A stretch of 43,922 bases of DNA, from positions 1-43,922 of IMG/VR virus record IMGVR_UViG_3300033143_002018; one strand, given 5' to 3'. Shown piece after piece: positions 8,015-15,831 of this stretch (position 1 is the first letter of the stretch; each line of letters opens with the position of its first letter). Below the pieces are notes generated by a model. That model had not been told where the DNA came from, did not search any database, and worked only from the letters and a program-made list of their open reading frames with translations. The position numbers and the translations under genes are program-made. Origin of the DNA: a virus.

Positions 8015-11000
8015 TTAAAGTTCAACACATTCAGAAGTGAGCGGTATTTACGTTCACGATTCATTGAAGGTACTTTTCTACTTGCGTCAGAGGCAACTGA
8101 CTTAGAGTTGGAGTTGATGGAATTTTCTAGAGCTTTGATTAGAAATCAGCTCGGAGACGTTGCCGTTGGCGAGGCTTGGAAAGTAGAGAGATTAGATAAC
8201 TTAAGCTTTGTAGTCAGGCCTGGAGAAGCTTGGTACGACGGTCTTCCTTATTTCTTGAGGTCTTCTACGGACGCTCTTGTGTCTGGCACCGAACTAGCCT
8301 TAGGTATATACCCAACTGGAACTACCATTATAGACCTACAAACTACTGACGTAGGGTACCCAGGAAAAAAGATAACTCTATCGGGTTCCGTACCCAGTGA
8401 TACTTTCAGAGTAGTAATAGAAGCTCGTGAAGAAGTTGTTACTAACTTAGAAGACAAGTTTCTAAAGAGTGCTAACTTAAGTGAAGCTACAGCACAGAAG
8501 CTAAGGCTATCGTACACTATTAATATAGTTGAAGAGAGTTTACAAATAGAGAGTCAAACTCCTTACAAGAGTCATGACAATACAGATAAGAACTTAGTAA
8601 ACAAGATAATAGTAAACGTAGCAGGAGCTGGTTCTCCTGGATCAGTACTAGCTATTAATTCTATAGTAGGTTCTGAGCAGATTGACGGAAGAGATTTAGA
8701 CGTAGTCGTATTGAACAGCGCCACAGGACAACAAAATCCTTTACCTAAATCAAATACGAAACAAGACGATTTCGCTGGTGGAAAGCTTATAGATAACGTT
8801 GGGAACGAATATCATATTGTATTCCTACAGAACGACCCATCGAATACTACTGACCAAGATATAATCAAACTTGACAAAGAATACGGTCAAGTTAACCCAG
8901 TACTAAATTTGAATAGCTCTTACCAATTAGTCAAGAGAGACGTGTACACAACAGACACTGTTAACGGAAGCCCTTTAGGACAAAGATTTTTTCCAGTAGC
9001 AAAGTTCGTTTGGAAGAGCACTGACGGACTAACTCACGACTCCGTAATCACGGACATGAGACAGACGATCTCAAAAACAGGAGCTTCTCAAGACACAGCA
9101 AACACTAAGTTTGACTTGACTTTAGCTGGAGGTGGTACTACTACTGTAGAACCTGCTTCCAAAGCTTTCGGGTCTTTCACTATTACTTCTTTTGCTGACT
9201 TAAGCACTGATACCTTTGAGGTACGTGGAGTCACTTTCGTAGAAGGAACTGACTTTGTCGCCTCAGGTAGTAACCCAACAACTGCTACAGCATTGGCACA
9301 AGCTATCAACGCTAGTACTGATCCGTTATTGGTAGGGATACTTACTGCAGAAGATGCTGGAACTACTGTGACTATAACTTCTGTAGATAGTGGCACACCT
9401 GCCAACTCCTACACTATATCATACACTGACCAAGGCACTATCGGAGCTACAGTAAGTGGTTCCACTTTGACCGGAGGAACAGCTCTAATAGAAGGATTAC
9501 TAGTTTGGGAAGACCCTTACGCAATAGTAAATCCTCACAGCCTATACAAATCTACACTACCTGCTAGTACAGCCGTACTGCAAGATGGAGGCACCCTTGC
9601 GTGTTTCTTATCCTACGACCTTACTGCAGACATTAACGTTGCTAACGGGCAACTAAGCCTCACTACAACTAACTTTGGAGTAGCTGGAACTGCAATAACT
9701 TTAAGCGGCTCTCCAGACTTATCTGGCGCAAAGATAGGTAATACAGTGTTGATTACCTCTAGTAACGAATCAGCTGCCATAGTAGCAATTGACGACGTTA
9801 ACAAGACAATTACCCTAGACGGAGACGTTACAGCTTCTGGAACAAGCGTAGTGTATTTAGATACATTCGCCCCTGGAACTCTACCAGTAGGTTACAGTAC
9901 TTACGTAATAGCTACCAGAGAGACTAATACAATCTACATTAACAACGGCATCATACTAGCTTCTGGAGAGAGTAGTGCTGGAGGAGACGTAGGACAGGCT
10001 GACGTAGAGACTATCGTCAACCAAGACAGAACCGCTAAGTTAATTAGAGGTGGTACTTGGCACTGGGACTTAGGTACTGACACTCTTAGTTGGAGCACTG
10101 AAGCAAACGTCAGTGTTGCAGGACTAACAGAAGCTACCAATAGTATTGCTGCAGGAAGCTCTAGTGGACTAGATGCAGATGGTAAGGTGTTATACGTTAA
10201 CCTTAATAGATCTGCTCCAGGAGGAGTTCTTACTGTAAGTGCTATTGATATTGCTTTAGTACCGTTAGACAGTTCTATACTAGTTATTGCTAGACGAGTA
10301 GGAGACGACGTACTAGTAGGAAATAGCTTCTTACTAAAAGATAAAGAATACTTAGAGTTTGATGGAGCTTTAGCAGATCTTAATAGAATGTTAGGTCAGT
10401 TAAAACTATCCAGAGCTATAGATACTGCTGAAGTACACGTATCAGGAACTGATGTGAGTTTATTAGATGGTGCGACTTTGTCTCAACAGTCTTCAGACCT
10501 TATATTAGACTATCCTGGAGGAACTATAAACTTCACTGCCGGTACAGGTGCTACAGGAATAAGTGACATTGTTACTGAGATACCTACAAATAACGAATAC
10601 AAATGGTTCGGCATTTCGTTAGATGAGAGTTCCACAGGAGCAGACAATAGAAAAACAGGAATCTTAACAGCAGCTCCAGCAACAACTAGTGATGCTGTAC
10701 AAGCTTCCGCCCCTTACCCTACTATACCAGGAGATAAGAAAATAGGAGCAGTGTTAGTACAGAGAGTAGGTACTGTTGCTGTTGTCGTATCGTTGCGCAA
10801 ATTCATACTATCTAGCGATACTGCAGACCTTTCTTCTGGAGCACAAGCAGGAACTCTTCAAGAGGCTTATGATTTAGACCTTGTAAGTAGTCCTGTTAAA
10901 ATTACTACGGACTCTGGACAGGGCGACGTAGATATTACAGGTACTGAAGGGTTAGTAGTATCTGCAGAAAAAGGACTAAACGTTACTGGAGGCACTACCC

Positions 11001-12502
11001 AAACAACTTCCATAACTACAGAAACAACTTCCCAGTCAACCAGTACAGTAGGAGTGTCAGCCCCAACCGCCTACGGAGTGTCGGCTGCAGGTGCAAGGCG
11101 AGCACAAAAGTTTTTGAACACTGTGACAGGTAACATAAAAAACGTTGTAGTACCTTTCACTCAGAGTGAGCCAAACGGTACCTATTTAGTAACTTTGTTA
11201 GAAGAGCCTGAAATATCATCAGGAGTCCCTGTAGAAGCGTCTATTATAGACGTTAGCGCCGTACTAACTATACAAACTACTAACTTCTTTGATTACGAAG
11301 ACCAAACTTTTGTTTTTCTTAACTCAGCAAAAATAATTGCAGGGAAACACTATTACTTATTATTTGAGGAAGTAACAGATCCTGACAACTTTTCCGTAGG
11401 TAACATCAAAGGAACCTCCGACTCCTCTTATTACGAAGATGGGTATATGTTGGACGAATCTCCATTATGGTCTTTTGCTCCTTATAATAGCACACTAGAA
11501 TTTACTATAAACGTAACTAATACTGTTGAATCCACTAACATACAAATACACGGAGCAACTTCAGGTACAGTAGAGGTACAAGCAAAACCAGTAACAACAG
11601 ACTATAGAATGTTACTACCTGACTCACAAGGACAAGAAGGTCAGTCCATGGTAAATGACGGTAGTGGAGTTTTACAGTGGGAAAATAACCACTTAACAAC
11701 TATACAAGTTGACTTACTAGACAATCAACCTACTCCAGTTAATGTGGATAGTTTCTCAGTAAACTCTTTGGTAGATAAAGGCTTTTCTGCAGATATAGTA
11801 CTAAGTAGATCAAACGCAATAACTCCTACAATTAACACTACTTGGCAAACTGAAGTGAACGGATTTAACATTCCGTCTGGCAGCATAGTAGCTATGCATC
11901 CTGACGGATCTGCTATTGTAGGTCTTCCTGCAGAAGATTTAGGAACTCCTCCAAGACAGTTAATTAAAATTAGTCCCGATGGAACTGATGACGACGTTTT
12001 TAGGCAGAATTTTAATGACGTATCAGGATTCCAACTAACTCCAGCAATAGACTCAATAGTCATAGAACATGATGGAAATATACTGGTAGGAGGTAAGTTT
12101 TTCTACGCAGGAATTTACAATATAATTAGAGTGTCGCCTTCAGGAATACTAGACACTACTTTTGATTCGGGTGCGATAGGTAAATGGAGCGGACAACTAG
12201 GGTCCTCCGGCAACGACAGAGTCAGAAAAATACTCCTTCAAGAGAACGGGGATATAATGTTAGTAGGGTCTAACGCTACGACCACCGCCTCTCCTATCAA
12301 TGATATTGCTCCTGCTACTTCTCGCACAGCATTAGTAAGAATAACTCCTACTGCTGAGTTGGACACAGAGTTCGAAGAAAACTTCTTCGCTGCTCAACAC
12401 GATAGTACACAAACTAGTCAATTGGATGCCCGTCCAGCTGTTTACGGAGAACAAGTTGTAGTATTCCTTAATGGAGATATAGTAGCAGTTGCTCGTGAGT
12501 AA
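8012..12502 (+). CDS. giant tail fibre / baseplate appendage protein, N-terminal part (frameshifted)
   Basis: About 1496 residues if read from the ATT at 8012. The first conventional start is TTG at 8108 (1464 residues), which has no ribosome-binding site and would discard a good N-terminus. The first ~100 residues (VRPGEAWYDGLPYFL) look like an N-terminal baseplate-attachment region of DUF4815 type; that family call is tentative. The middle is made of beta-rich modules, including an ALAQAINAS/TVTITS unit (about 9170-9470) and a GSPDLSG unit near 9707-9830. The C-terminus carries delta-60-like beta-propeller repeats with SPDGT and VSPSGILDTTF motifs. The frame ends at TAA 12500, but the same propeller continues in the -1 frame, so the gene looks broken. 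Confidence 0.75.
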   Translation: MLKFNTFRSERYLRSRFIEGTFLLASEATDLELELMEFSRALIRNQLGDVAVGEAWKVERLDNLSFVVRPGEAWYDGLPYFLRSSTDALVSGTELALGIYPTGTTIIDLQTTDVGYPGKKITLSGSVPSDTFRVVIEAREEVVTNLEDKFLKSANLSEATAQKLRLSYTINIVEESLQIESQTPYKSHDNTDKNLVNKIIVNVAGAGSPGSVLAINSIVGSEQIDGRDLDVVVLNSATGQQNPLPKSNTKQDDFAGGKLIDNVGNEYHIVFLQNDPSNTTDQDIIKLDKEYGQVNPVLNLNSSYQLVKRDVYTTDTVNGSPLGQRFFPVAKFVWKSTDGLTHDSVITDMRQTISKTGASQDTANTKFDLTLAGGGTTTVEPASKAFGSFTITSFADLSTDTFEVRGVTFVEGTDFVASGSNPTTATALAQAINASTDPLLVGILTAEDAGTTVTITSVDSGTPANSYTISYTDQGTIGATVSGSTLTGGTALIEGLLVWEDPYAIVNPHSLYKSTLPASTAVLQDGGTLACFLSYDLTADINVANGQLSLTTTNFGVAGTAITLSGSPDLSGAKIGNTVLITSSNESAAIVAIDDVNKTITLDGDVTASGTSVVYLDTFAPGTLPVGYSTYVIATRETNTIYINNGIILASGESSAGGDVGQADVETIVNQDRTAKLIRGGTWHWDLGTDTLSWSTEANVSVAGLTEATNSIAAGSSSGLDADGKVLYVNLNRSAPGGVLTVSAIDIALVPLDSSILVIARRVGDDVLVGNSFLLKDKEYLEFDGALADLNRMLGQLKLSRAIDTAEVHVSGTDVSLLDGATLSQQSSDLILDYPGGTINFTAGTGATGISDIVTEIPTNNEYKWFGISLDESSTGADNRKTGILTAAPATTSDAVQASAPYPTIPGDKKIGAVLVQRVGTVAVVVSLRKFILSSDTADLSSGAQAGTLQEAYDLDLVSSPVKITTDSGQGDVDITGTEGLVVSAEKGLNVTGGTTQTTSITTETTSQSTSTVGVSAPTAYGVSAAGARRAQKFLNTVTGNIKNVVVPFTQSEPNGTYLVTLLEEPEISSGVPVEASIIDVSAVLTIQTTNFFDYEDQTFVFLNSAKIIAGKHYYLLFEEVTDPDNFSVGNIKGTSDSSYYEDGYMLDESPLWSFAPYNSTLEFTINVTNTVESTNIQIHGATSGTVEVQAKPVTTDYRMLLPDSQGQEGQSMVNDGSGVLQWENNHLTTIQVDLLDNQPTPVNVDSFSVNSLVDKGFSADIVLSRSNAITPTINTTWQTEVNGFNIPSGSIVAMHPDGSAIVGLPAEDLGTPPRQLIKISPDGTDDDVFRQNFNDVSGFQLTPAIDSIVIEHDGNILVGGKFFYAGIYNIIRVSPSGILDTTFDSGAIGKWSGQLGSSGNDRVRKILLQENGDIMLVGSNATTTASPINDIAPATSRTALVRITPTAELDTEFEENFFAAQHDSTQTSQLDARPAVYGEQVVVFLNGDIVAVARE

Positions 12503-12603
12503 GGAGATACGATAAGTTTGGTAGAGAAGATAGAGTATTTAAAACAACTGTAGGACCTATCAACACTGGAATAAATAAAATAATAGCTCAGAGAGATGGC
12601 AGT

Positions 12604-13191
12604 ATGATAGTTGCAGGAAGCCTTACAACGTTTAATGGAAGTCCTGTACAACGTATACTAAAACTTGACAGCAACGGTGTAGAAGATCCTGTATACAAAG
12701 CTACCATAGGAACTGGATTTGACAACACAGTCAATGATATTATTAGACAACCTGACGGAAGGTTAATAGTAGTAGGTAATTTTACTGACTTCAATGGTAC
12801 TCCAGTTACGGGTATAATCAGACTAAACCAAGACGGTACTATAGACACTACTTTCCCAACGCACTCATTTGACACCGTACCTCTCAGCAGTGCTGTACCA
12901 GGTCCAGACGGGCAAATCTTAGTCTACGGAACTTTCAGTACTGTAGATACTGTAGCAGCGACTAACTTAGTCTTGCTGTCTCCTGACCCCACCTACAGCA
13001 AGCAGTACACTCTTAGAGGGTTCTTCGACCACACTAATCAACAGTGGAACATCGGAGAGAACACTTTTATTGGAGAAGACGTTGGAGTAGATTTGACTAT
13101 GACTGACGAAGGACAACTTCAATACACTTCCACTAACTTAGGTGGATCTCAAATAATCAACTTCATAAGATTTTTATTAAGGAAACTATAA
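12604..13191 (+). CDS. C-terminal continuation of the giant fibre in the -1 frame
   Basis: 195 residues from the first ATG, but the frame is open from 12499 and those 35 earlier codons continue the repeat pattern (RRYDKFGREDRVFK, then KIIAQRDGSMIVAGSL). It carries delta-60/beta-propeller repeats: DGRLIVVGNF, RLNQDGTIDTTF, DGQILVYGTF. The 12604 ATG lies in mid-repeat without a Shine-Dalgarno, so independent translation from there is doubtful. The C-terminal ~60 residues look like a fibre tip or linker. The stop overlaps the next start by one base (TAATG). Read most simply, 8012-13191 was one gene of about 1725 residues. Confidence 0.65.
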   Translation: MIVAGSLTTFNGSPVQRILKLDSNGVEDPVYKATIGTGFDNTVNDIIRQPDGRLIVVGNFTDFNGTPVTGIIRLNQDGTIDTTFPTHSFDTVPLSSAVPGPDGQILVYGTFSTVDTVAATNLVLLSPDPTYSKQYTLRGFFDHTNQQWNIGENTFIGEDVGVDLTMTDEGQLQYTSTNLGGSQIINFIRFLLRKL

Positions 13192-13403
13192 TGAGTAGGA
13201 AATTACCGCCAAGACTAAAAGACGGCAGAGTTGAAGGTAGTACTATTATAGATACTACAGAAAGTATAGATGTTGACAAATGGGTAGCGGCTGATGGAGA
13301 CATTACCAGTGGAGGAAACGTTATAGCAACTACCGGAAGTGTGACGGCAGGGAATAACGTTAGTGCTACTAATACGGTCAGCGGAACTACGGTAACAGCG
13401 TAA
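13191..13403 (+). CDS. small fibre protein, N-terminal part before an in-frame TAA
   Basis: 70 residues starting with MSRKLPPRLKDGRVEGSTII, from an ATG with a clear Shine-Dalgarno (AAGGAA, 13180-13185). The second half is a low-complexity beta-repeat (ITSGGNVIATTGSVTAGNNV) typical of fibre shafts. Translation stops at TAA 13401, but the same frame continues the identical V-S-A-type repeat with no further stop until 14058. The full frame 13191-14060 would encode 289 residues with one internal stop. This N-terminal fragment alone would lack the fibre's distal domain. Confidence 0.7.
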   Translation: MSRKLPPRLKDGRVEGSTIIDTTESIDVDKWVAADGDITSGGNVIATTGSVTAGNNVSATNTVSGTTVTA

Positions 13404-13496
13404 GGAACTGTCAGCGGAGCTAACGTTAGTGCTTCTAGTACTGTATCTGCCGCAACTGTCAGTGCTACTGACGTTAATTGTAGTAACGTTAGTGCT
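13355..13496 (+). repeat. three 13-bp direct repeats flanking the in-frame stop
   Basis: TAACGTTAGTGCT occurs at 13355-13367, 13421-13433 and 13484-13496, with 66 and 63 bases between starts, both multiples of three. They encode the recurring N-V-S-A fibre-shaft motif. The TAA at 13401-13403 lies between the first two copies. Recombination between those copies would remove 22 codons including the stop and keep the frame. Confidence 0.85.
13401..13403 (+). other. in-frame TAA inside a fibre gene
   Basis: The codon context is GCG TAA GGA. Upstream and downstream frames are the same and share the same shaft repeat (GTTVTA before, GTVSGANVSA after). A single C-to-T change from CAA (Gln) would create it. 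It could be a real nonsense mutation, a readthrough site or a sequence error. Confidence 0.8.
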
Positions 13497-13502
13497 TTTG
13501 AC

Positions 13503-14060
13503 GTGACTAGTGTTGTTGCTGAGGCTAAACAAATAACAACCACGCCCACTACCGGTACTCCAGCTTTACCTACTAACTCTGACCTTACGATATACAACAA
13601 TAATAGTGGGAACATAAGCACTATAGATGCGTTTGGGGCCGTTAGACAGCTTACTAGCCCTCCACCAAACCAAGTCCAAACTAAATTCTTAATCGGTTCT
13701 ACTGGGTCTACAGGAACTTTGAACGATTTGAATTTTCAACTTCCAGCAGATGGATTATATAGAATAACTTTTCAATACTCAATATCACAGCCGGTAAACG
13801 CCGACACAAAAGTAGACTTTTTATTGTATTATTATAATGCCGGAAACATTGTAGGTACTGCAAGATGGCATCACACAGTTCTAGCACAAAATGGCTTTGC
13901 TAGCTCTACTTCCACAGTAGTAGCATTAACACAAGGATCACTTACTTTTGATGTGCAAACCCTTAATTTAGGTTATATTCAAGGAGCTGCTGGAGATAGG
14001 AGACATACTTTTGCTACAGTAGAGAAATTAGAGAACTACTCTGTGGCAACCACTTGGTAA
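13503..14060 (+). CDS. small fibre protein, distal part after the in-frame TAA
   Basis: 185 residues if started at the GTG at 13503; the frame is open from 13404, directly after the stop, so this is most likely the remainder of the 13191 gene. No Shine-Dalgarno precedes the GTG. It begins with the end of the shaft repeat and a TTTPTTGTPALPTNS linker, then YNNNSGNISTIDAFG, a motif common at the junction of phage fibre shafts and heads. The last ~130 residues form a beta-rich globular domain (GLYRITFQYSI, FLLYYYNAGNIVGTARW) resembling C1q/TNF-like fibre heads; that fold is inferred. It would be the receptor-facing part. Confidence 0.6.
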   Translation: MTSVVAEAKQITTTPTTGTPALPTNSDLTIYNNNSGNISTIDAFGAVRQLTSPPPNQVQTKFLIGSTGSTGTLNDLNFQLPADGLYRITFQYSISQPVNADTKVDFLLYYYNAGNIVGTARWHHTVLAQNGFASSTSTVVALTQGSLTFDVQTLNLGYIQGAAGDRRHTFATVEKLENYSVATTW

Positions 14061-14083
14061 CTCTATTTTACAACACTAAAAAA

Positions 14084-14107
14084 TTACTGAAAAGTAACTA
14101 ACTTTTT
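14084..14107 (+). terminator. weak hairpin followed by T-run after the fibre gene
   Basis: TTACT (14084-14088), GAAA loop, AGTAA (14093-14097), then CTAAC and five T residues (14103-14107). The five-base stem with a GAAA tetraloop is short, so this may be a partial terminator or only an RNA-stabilising hairpin. Confidence 0.35.
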
Positions 14108-14114
14108 ATAAATA
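14107..14114 (+). promoter_or_regulatory. TATAAATA, T4-late-promoter-like box
   Basis: TATAAATA lies 29 bases upstream of the ATG at 14143 in a gap between fibre genes. It matches the T4 late promoter -10 consensus. No matching late sigma factor is visible in this window and the box could occur by chance in AT-rich DNA, so it is only a candidate. Confidence 0.25.
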
Positions 14115-14142
14115 AACTAACAATATTTTTTAAGGAATTATA

Positions 14143-14610
14143 ATGGGATCACAAACAAAACTAGTCTTACAAAAACTAGTCCGTGAAGTAAAGAGCAGGA
14201 CTAAAGGAAACTTCGATAAGATAGATTTACGAGAAGAAGTTCTTAAAGAAAGTCGAGGAGTTATAGCTCTTATCAGAGGTCAGCAAAGAAGATTGGACGA
14301 CAGTTTCGGAGTAGACTCTGTAGGACAGGAAGCTCTAATAGCAGTGGAGATCGAAGCAGTAGATTTCGACAGACATGACTTCGGAGTATCAGACTACGGA
14401 CTTAGAATGACTCTAGCAGTAGGTCTAATAGAATCTTTGGGATTACTTCCAGGAGATAAAGTAGAACTACGAGAAGGAGAGTACGAAGCAAGAACAATCA
14501 CTATTGAGTCTGTTGATTCAGTTTTAGACGAGTTGCGTTTCGAAGATGACGTAGATAAGTTAGCTGAAACAGGCATTGTAGCTACAGTTAGAATTTCTTC
14601 AGCCACATAA
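14143..14610 (+). CDS. hypothetical structural-region protein
   Basis: 155 residues, ATG preceded by AAGGAA (14132-14137). The N-terminus is charged and helical (KLVLQKLVREVKSRTKGNFD). The rest is rich in acidic residues and short beta strands, with a central LGLLPGDKVELREGEYEA segment that resembles a small beta-barrel. Unlike its neighbours it has no repeat or low-complexity shaft, so it may be a chaperone or assembly factor for the fibres rather than a fibre. That role is inferred from position; no family is recognised. Confidence 0.75.
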   Translation: MGSQTKLVLQKLVREVKSRTKGNFDKIDLREEVLKESRGVIALIRGQQRRLDDSFGVDSVGQEALIAVEIEAVDFDRHDFGVSDYGLRMTLAVGLIESLGLLPGDKVELREGEYEARTITIESVDSVLDELRFEDDVDKLAETGIVATVRISSAT

Positions 14611-14652
14611 CGTTTACTTAGTGTATACTTTAGGTATATAAGGAATAATTAC

Positions 14653-14668
14653 AGTAACTTAGGTTACT
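14653..14668 (+). other. palindromic element in the 14611-14725 intergenic gap
   Basis: AGTAAC-TTAG-GTTACT forms a six-base stem with a four-base loop. It is not followed by a T-run, so it is not an obvious terminator; it may be an operator or RNA hairpin. The same gap also holds TATAAT at 14694-14699, a possible -10 box, without a good -35 box 17 bases upstream. Confidence 0.35.
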
Positions 14669-14725
14669 ACCTACCCAGTATAGCCTACCTATTTATAATC
14701 TAACCTCTTCAAAAAGGAATATAAA

Positions 14726-15292
14726 ATGAGCAACAATATTTCCAAACTAGCTAAGTTTGCAGACTACGATTTTATCGAAAGAATGAATGAATTATCAGAC
14801 GCTGTTCTTAATGCTCCGCCGCCGACACAAGGCGAACAAGGTATTCAAGGAGAGCAAGGTATTCAAGGGGTTCAGGGTGCTCAAGGGGTTCAAGGTATTC
14901 AAGGAGTTGATGGAGTTGGTTTATTAACTGCTGCAGGTAGCGCTAACCCAGAAGATTTTTTCTTTCAAGGTTCTATAGTTCTGGTACCAGCCGTAACAGG
15001 AAAATTTATAGTATTGCATTCTATAGCGTGGAAGCAGCATAACTCTAACGGTGATATGGCGGCAACTATTAGAGTGTACACTACCTCAACATTCCCTTTG
15101 ATACAAACCCAACTTTCCTCCGGCACAGCTGGAAGAGAGTATTTATGGGTGCCGACGGCAGGTCCAGTAGCCGGATCTCCTGGAGCTTTGGTAATGTCAG
15201 GGTACGGCAGCGACGAGCCAAATCTTCTTGATACTTCCGTACCTTCTAATTACATAGTAAACTACAGTTTAGTTGACATACCTTCAAACTAA
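14726..15292 (+). CDS. collagen-like fibre protein
   Basis: 188 residues, ATG after AAAAGGAA. Residues about 1-34 are helical (KLAKFADYDFIERMNELSDA) with a PPP linker. Next comes a collagen-like stretch of about ten Gly-X-Y triplets dominated by GIQ, GVQ and GEQ (residues about 36-66). A C-terminal beta-rich domain of ~120 residues follows (GKFIVLHSIAWKQH, ATIRVYTTSTFPLIQTQ). Gly-X-Y segments form trimeric rods in phage fibres. The C-terminal part resembles a small appendage or receptor-binding domain. It sits in a run of fibre genes. Confidence 0.8.
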   Translation: MSNNISKLAKFADYDFIERMNELSDAVLNAPPPTQGEQGIQGEQGIQGVQGAQGVQGIQGVDGVGLLTAAGSANPEDFFFQGSIVLVPAVTGKFIVLHSIAWKQHNSNGDMAATIRVYTTSTFPLIQTQLSSGTAGREYLWVPTAGPVAGSPGALVMSGYGSDEPNLLDTSVPSNYIVNYSLVDIPSN

Positions 15293-15309
15293 AAATAAAG
15301 GAATATATT

Positions 15310-15492
15310 ATGGCAGAAATAATTAAACAAGGCAATAAAACTTTAGTGTCTTTTACTGGTACGGAATCAGGGCTGTGGTCTTAGGATGTTTCCTCATCTT
15401 ATAATACAGGAGTATCCTTTTCAGCTGACGGAGAAGAAGTGACTTTTTCTCATTCTACGGATAACTATGCAGCAGGGTTACACTACAAGTAA
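15310..15492 (+). pseudogene. small fibre-region ORF with in-frame TAG
   Basis: ATG at 15310 after AAGGAA (15298-15303). The 60-codon frame begins MAEIIKQGNKTLVSFTGTES and is interrupted by TAG at codon 25 (15382-15384, context TCT TAG GAT). It then continues in the same frame with protein-like sequence (DVSSSYNTGVSFSADGEEV) to TAA at 15490. As written it makes a 24-residue peptide. A single C-to-T change from CAG or G-to-A from TGG would explain the stop. Readthrough or sequencing error are alternatives. Confidence 0.6.
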
Positions 15493-15537
15493 CTCTACTA
15501 TACCAAACAATATCAGTATAACTAATAGGAAATAACT

Positions 15538-15810
15538 ATGAGTAAAATTTTAGCACCAGGCAGAAGAGGTGTAAGCACTAGAGACATGTTAGGAACTAGT
15601 AGCCCAGCTTCAACAGCAACAAGTATAGAAAAGAGTAACGACTTTAAAGCAACTACCCCTACCAACTGGGACGGAGCTTCTCCAGAAGAGATGCAAGACG
15701 CCATCGACAGACTATCAGCATTGATTGCTGATTGGAGCAGTAAGTTAGAAGACACTGGGCCAGGAGGCGACGGGCTTACTATGAATGCAGACTACAGCAA
15801 CAAACCTTAA
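15538..15810 (+). CDS. hypothetical protein in the fibre region
   Basis: 90 residues, ATG preceded by AGGAAA (15527-15532). The first 45 residues are basic and Ser/Thr-rich (SKILAPGRRGVSTRDML). They are followed by one amphipathic helix (PEEMQDAIDRLSALIADW) and a Gly-rich tail. This layout could be a small trimerising or capping subunit of the appendage, but no family is recognised. It lies between two appendage genes, all in the same direction with Shine-Dalgarno sequences of their own. Confidence 0.75.
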   Translation: MSKILAPGRRGVSTRDMLGTSSPASTATSIEKSNDFKATTPTNWDGASPEEMQDAIDRLSALIADWSSKLEDTGPGGDGLTMNADYSNKP

Positions 15811-15831
15811 CCCAAAAAAGGAGATTAACTG

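Noticed and set aside
12499-12502. Programmed -1 ribosomal frameshift between the two fibre frames
   Set aside because: The permitted window is one codon wide because the other frame has TGA at 12496-12498, and there is no X-XXY-YYZ slippery site there.
13191-14060. Diversity-generating retroelement target in the fibre gene
   Set aside because: No reverse transcriptase or template repeat with adenine-specific changes was seen in the window.
14694-14699. Sigma-70 promoter at the TATAAT before the collagen-like gene
   Set aside because: No acceptable -35 box 16-18 bases upstream; kept only as a note in the palindrome entry.
15382-15384. Genome-wide TAG reassignment to a sense codon
   Set aside because: TAG ends the gp25-like gene (1231) and the DEDD exonuclease (41003) at sensible places, and the other interrupted fibre gene has TAA. 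A global code change does not explain both.
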